This document shows, piece after piece, positions 21,192 to 31,110 of a stretch of DNA of 50,912 nucleotides. Position numbers and translations under genes: made by a program. Source of the stretch: Chara braunii (Eukaryota; Streptophyta; Charophyceae; Charales; Characeae); contig BFEA01000422.1 in assembly GCA_003427395.1 (NCBI GenBank), positions 579,377-630,288 on the forward strand, read 5' to 3'. The notes beneath the pieces are model-generated. The model did not search any database. It had not been told where the DNA came from and worked only from the letters and a program-made list of their open reading frames with translations. The stretch's first letter is position 1; each line of letters begins with the position of its first letter.

Positions 21192-22005
21192 TCCGGGTCC
21201 CCAGTCCTCCGACAGGGTAGCCACGGTGGAGCTTCCTCCTCCGCTGCCCCCGACCCGGCCATCTTGGTGACCGTCCACGCCCCTAGCACGACGGCCGCCA
21301 CGGGCCAGGCCCTCCCTCAGTCTACGGGCGCACCCGCCCAGATTCCGGTCACTACGGCCACGGGACCACAACCTGCTACCATGATCTCAGCTTTTCCGAG
21401 TGCCCCGCTTCTCCCTCCCCTTTGCACGACCGCAGCGCCACCTGGCTCTTCCCCCTCTGGGATGCCCCGCGCCGCTCGTGCGTCCACTTCCCCCACTCTC
21501 CCTCCTGCCACTCCTCGCTCAATCTACGTTCAACGTCTCGAGGATGAGTTTGCCCAGACCCAGGCCGACCTCGTCCTCTTACGCCTTCAGCCACCCCCAC
21601 CCTCAAAGGTGGCCACGCCTTCGGGCGCACCCCCTCCTTCTTCTACCCTTCCTTCCATGCAGGCTTGCACCCTATCCAGCCCCATCCTACCTTCTTCATA
21701 TTCCCGCGGTTGCTGCGACCTCTTCTACCGCAGCCCCCTCGCAGCCTGTCGCTGTTGCCCCCGCCGCTCCCCCATGCGGCCCGGGCGCACAGTCAGTTGT
21801 GCCCTTTTCTCCAGGACCTACGCCGACTTACTCAGCCGTGGCACAGGCCTCTGCTCCGCGATCCCCTCGCCGCCAAAACGTTGGGGCACCACTCGTCCGT
21901 TTGACGGACATTGCCTTGTATGACGATACAGGCATACGCGTGTCTAGGTGGCTACAGTCTGCCACCCGCACCCTCCAGCTCATGGGCGCCCCACCTGAAA
22001 CGTGG

Positions 22006-22081
22006 GTGAGTCACCTCTCCACACGCCTGTGTGGCGGTCCTTTTGACGCCGGGGGAGATTTCTACGCTTACTCCCTTCCAG
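22006..22081 (+). other. Candidate intron (or frameshift region) in the gag-like region
   Basis: GTGAGT donor after a TGG codon, and CTTACTCCCTTCCAG acceptor. The length of 76 shifts frame 1 to frame 2, where FLEDRFGARRDV is encoded. A one-base indel within the interval would do the same. Confidence 0.4.
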
Positions 22082-22182
22082 GCGTTCCTCGAGGATCGCT
22101 TCGGAGCCCGACGTGATGTGACTGACGCCTTCGAGCGTGTCGTCACTACACGCTGGCCCGGCTCTGGTGGCGCTGCCGGCGT

Positions 22183-23121
22183 GGTGTCGTTTTTGTAGGA
22201 CTGCATTTCCTAGTAAGTTGATTCCTGAAACAATAGAACATGTGTTCATGCAATGCCCCGGAGCTATATGGCTGTGGAGGTGGTGGGACCGTATATGGAG
22301 TCGACTACAATCATCCATCCCTTGGCCTTGGGGCTGGAAAGCTATACTACTAGAATCTTGGGATCCAGAGCCACATGAGGAGTTCACACGAAATCTCTTC
22401 ACTATTGGGAGGAGGGCGATTATGTGGGCTATATGGTTAAGGAGATGCACCTATGAAATGGAGGGAGCNAGATTAGANGGCCCGGAATTCACTGAANCAA
22501 TCAAACAACAGATTCAAACAGATATCCTTAACAGATGGGAACAGGCAAAAGGAAAAATCCAACATNTATCCTTGAAATCTGAAATTCTCAAACATATCAA
22601 TCAGTTCAGTCATAGCTGGCTTGGAGGGAACCAGGGAAGGAAGTTGGGGGAAATTAAATGGGAAGGAAACAAGGGAGGGGAAAATGAAGAAATGAGTAGA
22701 GACTATAGATTGTTCTTTCATGACTGGACTGTTGTGGATCCATCAATCCCTCCGGTCTGCTGCAGACTTCCCTGATCCCTTCCCTCCAACACCACTGTCT
22801 ATGGTCCCAGGCTCCTGGTACGGGTACACCTAACCCCATAGAGGAGTCTGAAAATCAAAGTTGAGGTGAATTCAAAGAGTAGTACATTGAGGTTTGAATA
22901 GGGCTAGATGTGAAAAGTTCTTTCTGGCGCTCGGTAACGGGTGAAGAGGCTCAAAGTAAAACCCCAACAGTCATTTTACATCAGCATGATCATCTGCTTG
23001 TTCATATGAGGGACGCTGAGCCCGGTTCTCAGCAGTTTTTCGTTTTTGTCACTCAGGGTAGTCTGTGAGGACCCTGGCCTCAACATCTTCATTGGTACTA
23101 TCAGCCTTGGGCACTGGGCCC
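22183..23121 (+). mobile_element. 5'-truncated LINE, copy 1 (inserted in the gag-like region)
   Basis: Homology to the 43.0-44.5 kb copy begins at GGTGTCG (22183). The open frame (22137-22775, frame 3) encodes CRFCRTAF, then PETIEHVFMQCPG and LWRWWDRIW. This is the CX2C..HX4C zinc-binding end of a non-LTR retrotransposon polyprotein. After the stop comes a 3' UTR with two stem-loops (23015-23033 and 23054-23076). It ends ATCAGCCTTGGGCACTGGGC, with no proper A-tail, only TTTCTTAAAATT. Several N calls (22469, 22479, 22497, 22565) show the assembler merged similar copies. Loss of the 5' end is usual for target-primed reverse transcription. Confidence 0.85.
23015..23076 (+). promoter_or_regulatory. 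LINE 3' UTR stem-loops H1 and H3
   Basis: H1: GCTGAG-CCCGGTT-CTCAGC (23015-23033), six pairs and a seven-base loop. H3: CAGGGT, an eleven-base loop starting AGTCTG, and ACCCTG (23054-23076). Copy 2 has the same H1 at 44359-44377 and H3 at 44397-44420. The SINE copies carry both hairpins with different stem bases. Probably a recognition structure for the LINE reverse transcriptase. Confidence 0.6.
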
Positions 23122-23162
23122 GTTTCTTAAAATTCAATTTTTTTTTTTAAATGGACCCTTTT

Positions 23163-23282
23163 TCCAGCAGGTGTCGCTCCCCACCAATAGATGGAGCCTC
23201 CCCGGTGGTGCTAGAGGTGTCTGCTCATTTCAGCACCCCTAGCATCCGCTCGGGTTGTTNAAAAAAAAAAAAAAAAAAAAAA
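23163..23282 (+). mobile_element. Poly-A SINE copy
   Basis: CCAGCAGGTGTCGCTCCCCA starts with the 3' arm of the first hairpin. It then has CCAATAGATGGAGC, the third hairpin (TGCTAGAGGTG, loop TCTGCTCATTTCAG, CACCCCTAGCA), and the end CGGGTTGTT plus A22 with one N at 23260. It lies directly after the LINE end, in the same orientation. Confidence 0.75.
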
Positions 23283-23639
23283 TGTCGGGCCACNCCCCGC
23301 CTCATCCATTCAGGACCCGAAAGACCACAAGAGACACAGTCGGGGAGACTGCTGCAAGGGGAAAATGGCTCAACACAAGAAGAACGGGCCTGAGTGGCCC
23401 GAGTGATGCATGACTCCAGTATCTGTACAAAAGTAACAATTGAACTGATGCTTGTAGTGGGATTTGATGGAGGACGAGATAAATTGCATTAAAAAAAAAA
23501 ACAGAGGCAGGTGAAACTTGGAAGACTGACTCGTAAAACAGAAAGAACTTAACGTGACTTTACAATAGCTTGGTGCACCAATAAGCAGGCAGCAACAAAG
23601 GCAGAGAAGCAAATCTCCTCATTTTCTTTAATTCAGTTC

Positions 23640-23859
23640 TTTGGGGGGGTGGATGGGAGACAGCCTAGCAAATCAACTAACCGGAAACTGGCAATTAAAA
23701 GGGTGGGGTCTCGTGAGGGACTGGGCCCAATGACAAACAAAAAAAAAAAAAAAAAAAAAAAAAAAACAAACAAATTTCAAAATGAACATAAAATACAACA
23801 TATGTTCTTATTTGTTGCCACAATGGCAGGCCACCGGCAGGATTATGGATGGTTCCAAA

Positions 23860-23895
<36 letters not shown>

Positions 23896-24165
23896 AAACA
23901 AACAAACAAACAAACAAACAAACTGCGAATTAAAAAAAGAACTTGGTTACCGCCTGTCCGAACACTTGGGTCGGACGCCTGGGACCCTAGTTGTCCGGGA
24001 TCTCGGCCATCCAGTTTACGGCCAATCTGGGGGCGACTCATGCTTTTTAAAAATAGGTGTTCTTCGCGCTCAGCGCAGGGACCCCTTCGGAAACGTTTTG
24101 GGTCACTTTGAAGGGGGGAGAGGGGGGGGAAACAGGTTGGGGGGGCATGGGGTTGGGCATCTGCT
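23640..24165. other. Poly-A tracts and CAAA microsatellites, no gene
   Basis: GGGACTGGGCCCAATGAC runs into an A-tract at about 23740-23766. This looks like the GGCACTGGGCCC end of the LINE, so a short LINE 3' end is possible. A second A-tract and (CAAA) repeat lies at 23864-23922. Confidence 0.4.
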
Positions 24166-24480
24166 GCCAGCAGATGCACTTGCAGCAGATACAGGTGCAG
24201 CTGCCACATCTGCAGGTGCTGCTGCAGTTGCTGCATTAAGTGCAGTAGGTGCAGCAGGTGCAGTATCGGCAGCTGCTGCAGCAGCTGCAGTGATTGTAAC
24301 TGCAGCGGAGGAGAGGGGGGGGGGGGGGGGGAAATGCTGCTGCTGCACCTGCTTCAGCTACTGCAACAGTTGCTGCTGATGCAGCTGTTGCACCTGCAGG
24401 TGCTGCAGCAGGTGCATTAGCTGCAGGAGGTGCAGCAACTGCATCAGCTGCAGCAGCCGCAGCAGTTGTTACTTCTGCAG
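24166..24480. repeat. GCA/TGC-rich, CTGCAG-rich simple sequence
   Basis: Dense CTGCAG, CAGCTG, GCAGCAG and CTGCTGC boxes with strong three-base periodicity. All frames read as Ala, Leu, Gln or Cys runs. A G19 run interrupts it at about 24315-24331. Confidence 0.75.
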
Positions 24481-24564
24481 AGGACCAAAAAAAGAAAACA
24501 AATTGATGAAGATGGCGGTGTGAAAACTTGCTCTCCCACCCACTATCTTGGTTATTTTCAAAAA

Positions 24565-24757
24565 GGGGTAACTTCAGAAGAGTCACAAAAAGACTTATGA
24601 TTGCACTATGGGGCAAGATACAGTTTGCAATTGCACTTCGGGCACCCTACCTGGCCACAAAGCTGGCTTGTATACATTGCCCGAACTGCAATTCGAAACT
24701 GTATCTTGGCTCATAGTGCAATTATAACACTTTTTGTGACTCCCGCGTGGTTTCCCC
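24565..24757. mobile_element. Foldback MITE, copy 2 (193 bp, inverted relative to copy 1)
   Basis: Starts GGGGTAACTTCAGAAGAGTC and ends GACTCCCGCGTGGTTTCCCC. The inner arms contain TTGCACTATGGGGCAAGATA and ATCTTGGCTCATAGTGCAA. The spacer CTACCTGGCCACAAAGCTGG is the reverse of the copy 1 spacer. It is followed at once by an (AAT) microsatellite (24758-24806). Confidence 0.8.
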
Positions 24758-24806
<49 letters not shown>

Positions 24807-24842
24807 TAATAATAATAACAAACAAACAAACAAACAAACAAA
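24758..24842. repeat. (AAT)n and (CAAA)n microsatellites
   Basis: About sixteen AAT units with small breaks, then six CAAA units. Confidence 0.9.
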
Positions 24843-24899
24843 GACACATTTCATTTCATTACCAAAAACAATTGAGCGGAGGCCGGGGACCTCAATATT

Positions 24900-27248
24900 C
24901 AACCCAGGGTTATCCTGGCAGCATTAGCCAGTTTCCCTTTGAACTTCACCAGTTAACAAATCCTAACTTAAAGAAATCTAGACTAACCCCTACTAGCCTA
25001 TTTCTTACCACCTCCTTTGTATAGAGCTGCTGAATAAAGTGACTTTTGAGTGGGGCCAACGGTCCCAAGGTCATTGATCCCCTGGATTCATCCACCCCCC
25101 GTGCTGACAAAGCTTTAATCAGCTGGGGTGGAGCGTGGCTGGAGGCCTTGGAGGAGGAGGAGGAGGGGGATGGATCGACGTTTGGATCCATCTCTTGATT
25201 AGTGAGTTTATTCTTCCATATCCCTTTGGGTTTTTCCTTGGTCTGTGCCGCGACTATCGCTGCCGCCATTATTTCGGGCTCAGTTATACTCGTACTTCAG
25301 GAAAGCGGTCCCTGACCTGTCTAGGATTTAATTGACTGGCCTGCAGGGCTGCCACGTGCATAAGCAGTCCACAGGATCGATGCCCATCAGGGAGGGCTAG
25401 AGCCCGCAGGAATCGGGACCTATTGGTTGCTTCCGATTCCAATCTGCCTGAATTCAGTGATTGCCCAGTGTGAGTCCGCCTTATGCTTTAAGATTCTGTT
25501 TAACTGGTGATTGTGTATAGGTCATTTGATATCATCAGTGTGGTGAATGTTAGTTGGACAGTGGGAGGACATCTGGAGGTGGAGGGGTGGAGATCGATGG
25601 GGGACAGGGCAACTTTGGGGTTCGGGCAGGAGCGGGGGCGAGGGGGGAAATGCAATGGGAGGGATAGAGTTGGGGGAGGTGGCATCAGGTGGGGGGAAAG
25701 GGGTGCAGCGGGGGGGGGGGAGCGATTGCAAGGCCGGAGGAGCAGACTGTATCTCGGATTTACCCCTTCACCCTGCAGGATTGCTCGTCCATCTCCTGTC
25801 GCCAATCTCTGCCGTTGCATAAGCGTTGACGTCTCCCAGAATGTTGTGGCTGCGATGACACGTCCGTCGACCTCCCTTCTTCCCCCCACCTCGTTTCCTC
25901 GTCCCCTTGTTGTTGTGTGGGCAGCCCTTCCTGTTCAGTTCGCATACATTCTCCCGTTTCTTCTGCGCTCTTTCTCTCTCTCCAGCTCCCACAGTTCAAC
26001 GCCGCCCCTCTTTCCCCTAGATGGTACTTAGGTTTTCCACAGTTGTCTCCCTCCTTCTCCGGTGGTGCCACTTGGACTCTCCCTTCGGTGACCTACCTTT
26101 ATCCCCTTTCTTTATTCCATCCCGCGTCACCTTTCCACCTTCATCTTCCGCCACGTGCGCAATTCCTTATCGTGTTTCGTATTCGTTCACCCCCATCGTC
26201 GATTTCGGCCCTTCCCTTCTCTGTTGACCTTCGTCGACCTTTCAGTCCATGTTCGCAGCTGGCTTTCCGTGCTTCACAGTCCTACCCCTGCACACCGTGC
26301 CAGACGGGGAACTTTGTTCTGTTCTTCCCAGGTCGCAACACCATGACTACGTTCCTGTGTCCATTTTCCGCAGGCCACCGTTTATTCACCGTCAGTGCTC
26401 GCTGAAGACCGCTCCCGTCCTCTGCTCCGCAACTTCCGGCAGCAATTGAAGGCTTCGGTCGTCTTGCCGCTCCGTCTGTCTCAGTGTCCTCAGGGCTTCT
26501 TGTGCTGGTGTGGGTGCATATCTCAGCCTCCACGTGGACTAGCCACTCCTACCCCGTGTGCCAGGGGGGGGGGGGGCGTCAATGCTCGAGTCGTCGGGCG
26601 ATGGCTGATTATTTATTCCACTGCGGCTGGTTGACTCGCGCGGTGTCGCGCCCCCACCGCTTCAAGGGTCCGGTGAGATATCCTTCCCCGGACCGAGCTC
26701 AATGGGTTGGAGGACTGGCAGGCTGTCACGCAGGATTTTGATAGGTATAAAAATAGAGGTGTATTCAGAAGCAGTCACACTTTGTCATACAACCGAGTAG
26801 TCAGGGTTATCCCTCCTGCCAGCGGCGACACGGCTTAGAGTGAGGCGTTCAGGTTTATCGCCTGCACCTGACCCCGTATAAAGGATAGACCCAAGGTCAC
26901 CGGAGTCCCTATCATTCAGGAGTCCTTCAAGCTGCCTTGGGTGTAACCTGTATAAAATAAGGAGGAAAATAACAAACATGCATCATAGAGCAATTGATAC
27001 TGACAAAATGAGAAGACCAGAAACCAGACTCTTCAAGAGCATAACCAGAGAAACGATACTGAAGAGTAGTACACAGAGTATGCAGGGAGCAGCCATTGGA
27101 GGGCTGCAGTCACTAATAAATAATAATGTCGTAATACATCAATAGTGACTGAAAAGAGAGAACCTCAATCAATGATAATAAGAGGTACCCCCTCGTGAGT
27201 AAGTGTTGCCGTCTGGGACTCCATATCTGGCGCCTCGTCATTGAGAAC
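24900..27248. other. No recognisable gene
   Basis: Several ORFs of 60-174 codons overlap on both strands at 25500-26540, for example 25507-26031 and 25917-26405 on the plus strand. None shows a motif, and C/T-rich composition explains many of them. A G-run lies at 26564-26576. Confidence 0.45.
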
Positions 27249-27635
27249 TCACGTGGCTATCGACTCTGGAACCACGGAGCTGATCTGAAGAGGCGCTGTC
27301 GGATCAATCTTGCAGATATAGGCCATGCATCTAGCCATCTCCTCGTCTGCGACACTCCTGTGATAAAGCTCCTCCGCAAGAATGATATCGCCTGAAGCTC
27401 CAATCAATATCTCAATGCGTCCTCTCCCACCAGAGTAGATGTAGGAAACCTCGAGAAAGCGATCTCCGTAAAGAGGCTTTCGATAAGCCTGCATAGCAAA
27501 GTCTGTCCCAACCAAATGACTATAGCCATCTTCGAGGTATGGGACCGGACCTTCCCCTCTTGGGGGACCAATAACTGTCTCAGACCTAGGGTCGTCTGAC
27601 ATGTAGGAGTCAATCACCCTCAAGAAGATACCGTG
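27249..27635 (-). CDS. Hypothetical protein exon or fragment (3' part)
   Basis: Minus-strand open frame ending TGA at 27249. It encodes an acidic, ordinary-looking protein segment: VIDSYMSDDPRSETVIG, then GYSHLVGTDFAMQAYRKPLYG, FLEVSYIYSGGRGRIEILIG, and a C-terminus ending SSVVPESIAT. There is no ATG start. The frame opens after a TAG in CTTCTAG, a good 3' splice site (CATCTTCTAG). The upstream minus-strand frame at 28277-27852 has similar character and may be an earlier exon. I recognise no domain. The composition differs from the minisatellites next to it. It could be a host gene fragment or a transposon protein. Confidence 0.4.
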   Translation of the reverse strand, partial: HGIFLRVIDSYMSDDPRSETVIGPPRGEGPVPYLEDGYSHLVGTDFAMQAYRKPLYGDRFLEVSYIYSGGRGRIEILIGASGDIILAEELYHRSVADEEMARCMAYICKIDPTAPLQISSVVPESIAT

Positions 27636-27851
27636 CTAGAAGATGTGCGATCCTCCTCAATGTCGCCCTCCGACGTTTCCTCTCACTGGTCTTCAGCGCT
27701 CCTGTCGCTGTCCACAAACTCAACCCCTGTGAGTGTCCCAGTCGAAATAATCGCCAAGATCAAGGTCACTCACAGAACAGGGCTCCTAATCCGACTCATC
27801 TGTCTCTGATTTCGGAACACATGTAGTGATTGGGACTCCGGATCTGGTTAT

Positions 27852-28277
27852 CTATCTCTGGATCCGATCGTCCTTCCGCCTCTTCTCCTTGCTGCGGGGC
27901 TCACTAAGGGGCTTGGGGTTGCATCCGTCAAAATCGAAGAGCACACCCCCAGGAGCTGAAGGTACGCGAGGAAACACCACGTGCAGCCAGTTGTCCCTCC
28001 AATAGCTCTCCCTGCGAAATATGTAATCCGCAATCCTGTCGTATGTGGTGCCCTTCACTCTCGTCACTGCCCCCTTCATCGAGTAGGTGATCACGAGCGT
28101 GTGTCTCAAAGTCGAGGACTCATTAGCCCTGATAGTGAAACTTTGATGTCCCACATGTCTGTAGCAGAACCTCTCAATCAATCTACCCCACTTAGGGGTA
28201 ATCTCACGACGTCGGGCCAGCCTGGATAGAAGGTGCACTAATGCGAATACTCCCTCCAAGACCTGGCCAGATAGCAA
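27852..28277 (-). CDS. Hypothetical protein exon or fragment (5' part)
   Basis: Minus-strand frame of 141 codons ending with a basic tail (SEPRSKEKRRKDDRIQR) and a stop at 27852. Earlier residues look protein-like: TPKWGRLIERFCYRHVGHQS, TLRHTLVITYSMKG, YIFRRESYWRDNWLHVVFPR, and GGVLFDFDGCNPK. The frame opens after a TGA, without an ATG. TATCTGGCCAG near the start could be a splice acceptor. The interval 27636-27851 has acidic stretches in one frame (DLDLGDYFDWD; EFVDSDRSAEDQ), broken by stops, suggesting introns or decay. Family not recognised. It directly abuts the minisatellite block at 28307. Confidence 0.4.
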   Translation of the reverse strand: MLSGQVLEGVFALVHLLSRLARRREITPKWGRLIERFCYRHVGHQSFTIRANESSTLRHTLVITYSMKGAVTRVKGTTYDRIADYIFRRESYWRDNWLHVVFPRVPSAPGGVLFDFDGCNPKPLSEPRSKEKRRKDDRIQR

Positions 28278-28306
28278 TCAACAACTCAATATGGACGTCT
28301 GTCTGA

Positions 28307-28640
28307 ATGGTTTGACCGAACTGCAACTCGAAATAGGGCCCGCCTGAATGGGCCCGGCTGAACAGCAACTCGATATAAAGCCCGCCTGAATGGGCCTGGC
28401 TGAACAGCAGCTATATGAGAAGAAGGGGCCCGCCTGAAGGGGCCTGACTGAAAACAGCAACAATCTTAAGTAGGCCCGCCTGAAGGGGTCCGGCTGAACA
28501 GCAACGATCTCAAGTAGGCCCGCCTGAAGAGCCCGGCTGAACAGCAACGATCTCAAGTAGGCCCGCCTGAAGGGCCCGGCTGAACANCAACGNTCTCAAG
28601 TAGGCCCGCCTGAAGGGCCCGACTGAACAGCAACTGATCA
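28307..28640. repeat. Minisatellite 1, about 42-47-bp unit, eight units
   Basis: Units are built of GCCCGCCTGAAGGGCCCGGC, TGAACAGCAAC and GATCTCAAGTAG. The 3' units are nearly identical and contain two N calls (about 28587 and 28593), a sign of collapsed copies. Confidence 0.85.
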
Positions 28641-28849
28641 GTGAAACATCTCATGCACAGGGACCAGTCACAAATGCTGAATGTACTGGGGCTTGACTGA
28701 GCCAGGTCATTTGTGCAGGGACTGAACTGCCAATGCTCCCCGTGGGAGGGAAGATATCATGTGCATGAGGTGTTGTTGATCAGCAAAGAAGAAAATCAAT
28801 GGGAGCATGATGGCAAATCATCTCAGCTAGCAATCCTATGCTCGGGCGC

Positions 28850-29632
28850 ACAAGGGCTCGCACTCAAACGACAGCATCTAGCCTGGGCGCACACATATCC
28901 AACGCAAGTGCACACGGGCGCGTACTCAAATAACTATATCCAGCCTGGGCGCACACGGGCGCGCACTCTAATAGCAATATCTGGCCTGGGCGCACACGGG
29001 CGATCACTCTAACTGCTATTCCAGGCTTGGGCGCGCATGGGCGCGCACTTTAACCGCAATGCCAAACTTGGGCGCGCATGGGCGCGCACTCTAACAGCAA
29101 TATCAAGCTTGGGCGCGCATGGGCGCACACTCTCAAGCTTGGGCGCGCATGGGCGCGCACTCTAACAACAATATTTACCTTGGGCGCGCATGGGCGCGCA
29201 CTCTGACAGCAATATCGAGCTTGGGCGCGCATGGGCGCGCACTCTCAAGCTTGGGCGCGCACTCTAACAGCAATATCTAGCTTGGGCGCGCATGGGCGCG
29301 CACTCTCAAGCTTGGGCGCACATGGGCGCGCACACTCTAACAGCAATATCAAGCTTGGGTGCGCATGGGCGCGCACTCTCAAGCTTGGGCGCGCATGAGC
29401 GCACACTTAAAATAATATCTGGTCTGGGCGCGCGCGGGCGCGCACTGAAAATAAATATCTGATCTGGGCGCACGCGGGCGCGCACCGAAAATAATTATCT
29501 GATCTGGGCGCGCGCGGGCGCGCACTGAAAAAATAACTATCTGATCTGGGCGCACGCGGGCGCGCACCGAAAATAATTATCTGATCTGGGCGCGAGCGAG
29601 CGCGCACTTTAAAATAATATCAAGATTCAATC
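28850..29632. repeat. Minisatellite 2, GGGCGCGCATGGGCGCGCAC units
   Basis: About 20 units, GGGCGCGCATGGGCGCGCAC plus CTCTAACAGCAATATCAAGC. Later units (29400-29610) switch to GCGCGCGGGCGCGCAC plus GAAAATAATTATCTGATCT. Alternating purine-pyrimidine GCGCGC boxes could form Z-DNA. ORFs here are by-products. Confidence 0.85.
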
Positions 29633-29769
29633 TTTGCTTGGGGCCAATATACTACTGCTTGAAACAGGATGGAGTGATTACTGCGCGCAAGACTTGGCCT
29701 TCTCTTAGGGTCCGACCACTATTGTCATCAAATGCAGACTAAGTACTCAGTTGAAACGGACACTGGTAC

Positions 29770-29873
29770 CCCAGGTTGGGAACAGCGCACAGTTTCGAAC
29801 AACAGAAAATCGCCCTCAGTCATGGTGCGCAACAGCGCACAGTTGCGAATAGCAAAATGATTCTCAATCACGG
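29770..29873. repeat. Start of minisatellite 3, cut by element Y
   Basis: CAGCGCACAGTTTCGAACAAC and GCGCACAGTTGCGAATAGC units match those resuming at 34279, after the insertion. Confidence 0.75.
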
Positions 29874-30604
29874 TGTCGGGACAAAAACCCCTGTAAGGGT
29901 TTCTGCCCGAGTTTTTTAAGGGCAGACACTGCCCGACCTTTTTTTTGGATTAAGAGACTTGACGAGGTTGACGTTGCCAAAAGTTATTCAGACCAACCCT
30001 ATAACTGAGAAACCTAAAGCCTGACGTCGTTGATGTATGACGTCGTTGACATGTGACGACAACGGCGTCCGTTCGAGACAGCGGGAGTCGGCAGTATGGG
30101 CTATCGTCCGCGGGTCCCGACATGGCCGCAGGGGTGCGCGGTCGTAGAAAGTCTGAGACTAGACTTATTCTACCTAAAAGATGTCGCGCTGCTTAGCAGC
30201 CGCGCGATTCAGGGCCTAAGTAGGCTAAAAAGGAGGGATGCGCAGGGTATAGGGCTACGGTGCGAGAGGAATAGCAAGGTTTTTTTCCTTTTTTCTGGGC
30301 CGCCGGGTTAACCTCGAGCCAGGGTGAGGCCAGCAGGCCTATCCTAGGCCTACCCGATGGGCGGGCCCGGAGTGGTGGATGGGCAGCCATCCATAAGGAA
30401 GAAGCGGGCAGACAAAGCCTGTAAGGTCACGTTATGGGGGAAACCTGACTGGCCGAGCTCTTCACTAGGCGAGCTGCTCCTGTCATTATCATGATTGGAG
30501 CTAGCCCAGTAGGTTATCGCAGAGGACTCTTACCTATCTGGTACCGGGATCAAGCTTGGCTGCAAGCATCTTACCGGGCTAGCTCCTTTGGAGCAGCCCA
30601 AGGC

Positions 30605-31110
30605 AGTTGGGCGCGGCCAATCTCGATCGCGCGATCTTGAGGATCGCGCGGCTGAGATCTGCCGCGCCCAGATCAAAGTGGCCCCTGCGAAAGGATGACA
30701 CACATAAATCGAGAAAAGGCCAAAATTTTCCCTTTTCTGGTCTCGGACGGGGTCGAACTTGGGTCTGTAATTCGACAGATCGTGTTAGGGGGGGCCACAT
30801 GATGTGACCACTGACGTGGCCGTTGGCATAGCCAACGACAAAAAAANNNNNNNNNNNNNNNNNNNNNNNNNNNNNNNNNNNNNNNNNNNNNNNNNNNNNN
30901 NNNNNNNNNNNNNNNNNNNNNNNNNNNNNNNNNNNNNNNNNNNNNNNNNNNNNNNNNNNNNNNNNNNNNNNAAAAAAAAAAGGGGAAAACAGTCTTTGCA
31001 GACTGTGTGGGAGCACAAAGGCTCCCACTTCGTCTTGGAGACTGTGTGGGAGCACAAAGACTCCCACTTCGTTTTGGACAGATGATTGTGGCCGCGAGAT
31101 CTTGAAATCT
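30605..31110. repeat. Palindromic GATCTTGA boxes and tandem hairpins around the gap
   Basis: GCGCGATCTTGAGGATCGCGC (about 30629) and GCGAGATCTTGAAATCTCGC (about 31093) are near-perfect foldbacks sharing the GATCTTGA loop. A 41-bp unit containing TGGGAGCACAAAGGCTCCCA is duplicated at about 30998-31078. Confidence 0.6.
30847..30971. other. Assembly gap (125 N)
   Basis: A run of N inside a poly-A stretch (A6 before, A10 after). The true length is unknown. Confidence 0.98.

Larger units (their letters stand above)
20932..22182 (+). pseudogene. Gag-like retroelement coding region, interrupted by a LINE
   Basis: ATG at 20932 in a good context (CCCCATGGCC). The first 72 codons (to 21147) include a helical stretch (HTLITSLLALIQAQLAI, then LQAKVATIAAGMQQL) like the coiled coil of Ty3/Gypsy-type Gag. 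A long Pro/Ala/Ser-rich linker follows. A capsid-like part comes next (VRLTDIALYDDTGIRVSRWL, APPETW, FLEDRFGARRDV, AFERVVTTRWPG). Structural Gag would package element RNA. Coding moves through frames 1, 3, 1 and 2. The first change fits a 44-nt intron at 21148-21191, with GTTTGT, CTAAC and TAG. The last fits a 76-nt intron at 22006-22081 (GTGAGT..TTCCAG), or simply an indel, since the bridged sequence also looks capsid-like. The middle change near 21548-21680 has no single clear solution. The gag frame stops at 22195 just inside the LINE fragment. No protease, RT or LTR is seen. Confidence 0.55.

Noticed and set aside
24103-24616. Alanine-rich ORFs
   Set aside because: Simple-sequence translation with both strands open. 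No domain.
28307-28640. CRISPR-like short repeats
   Set aside because: The intervals between repeats are also repeated, so this is an ordinary minisatellite.
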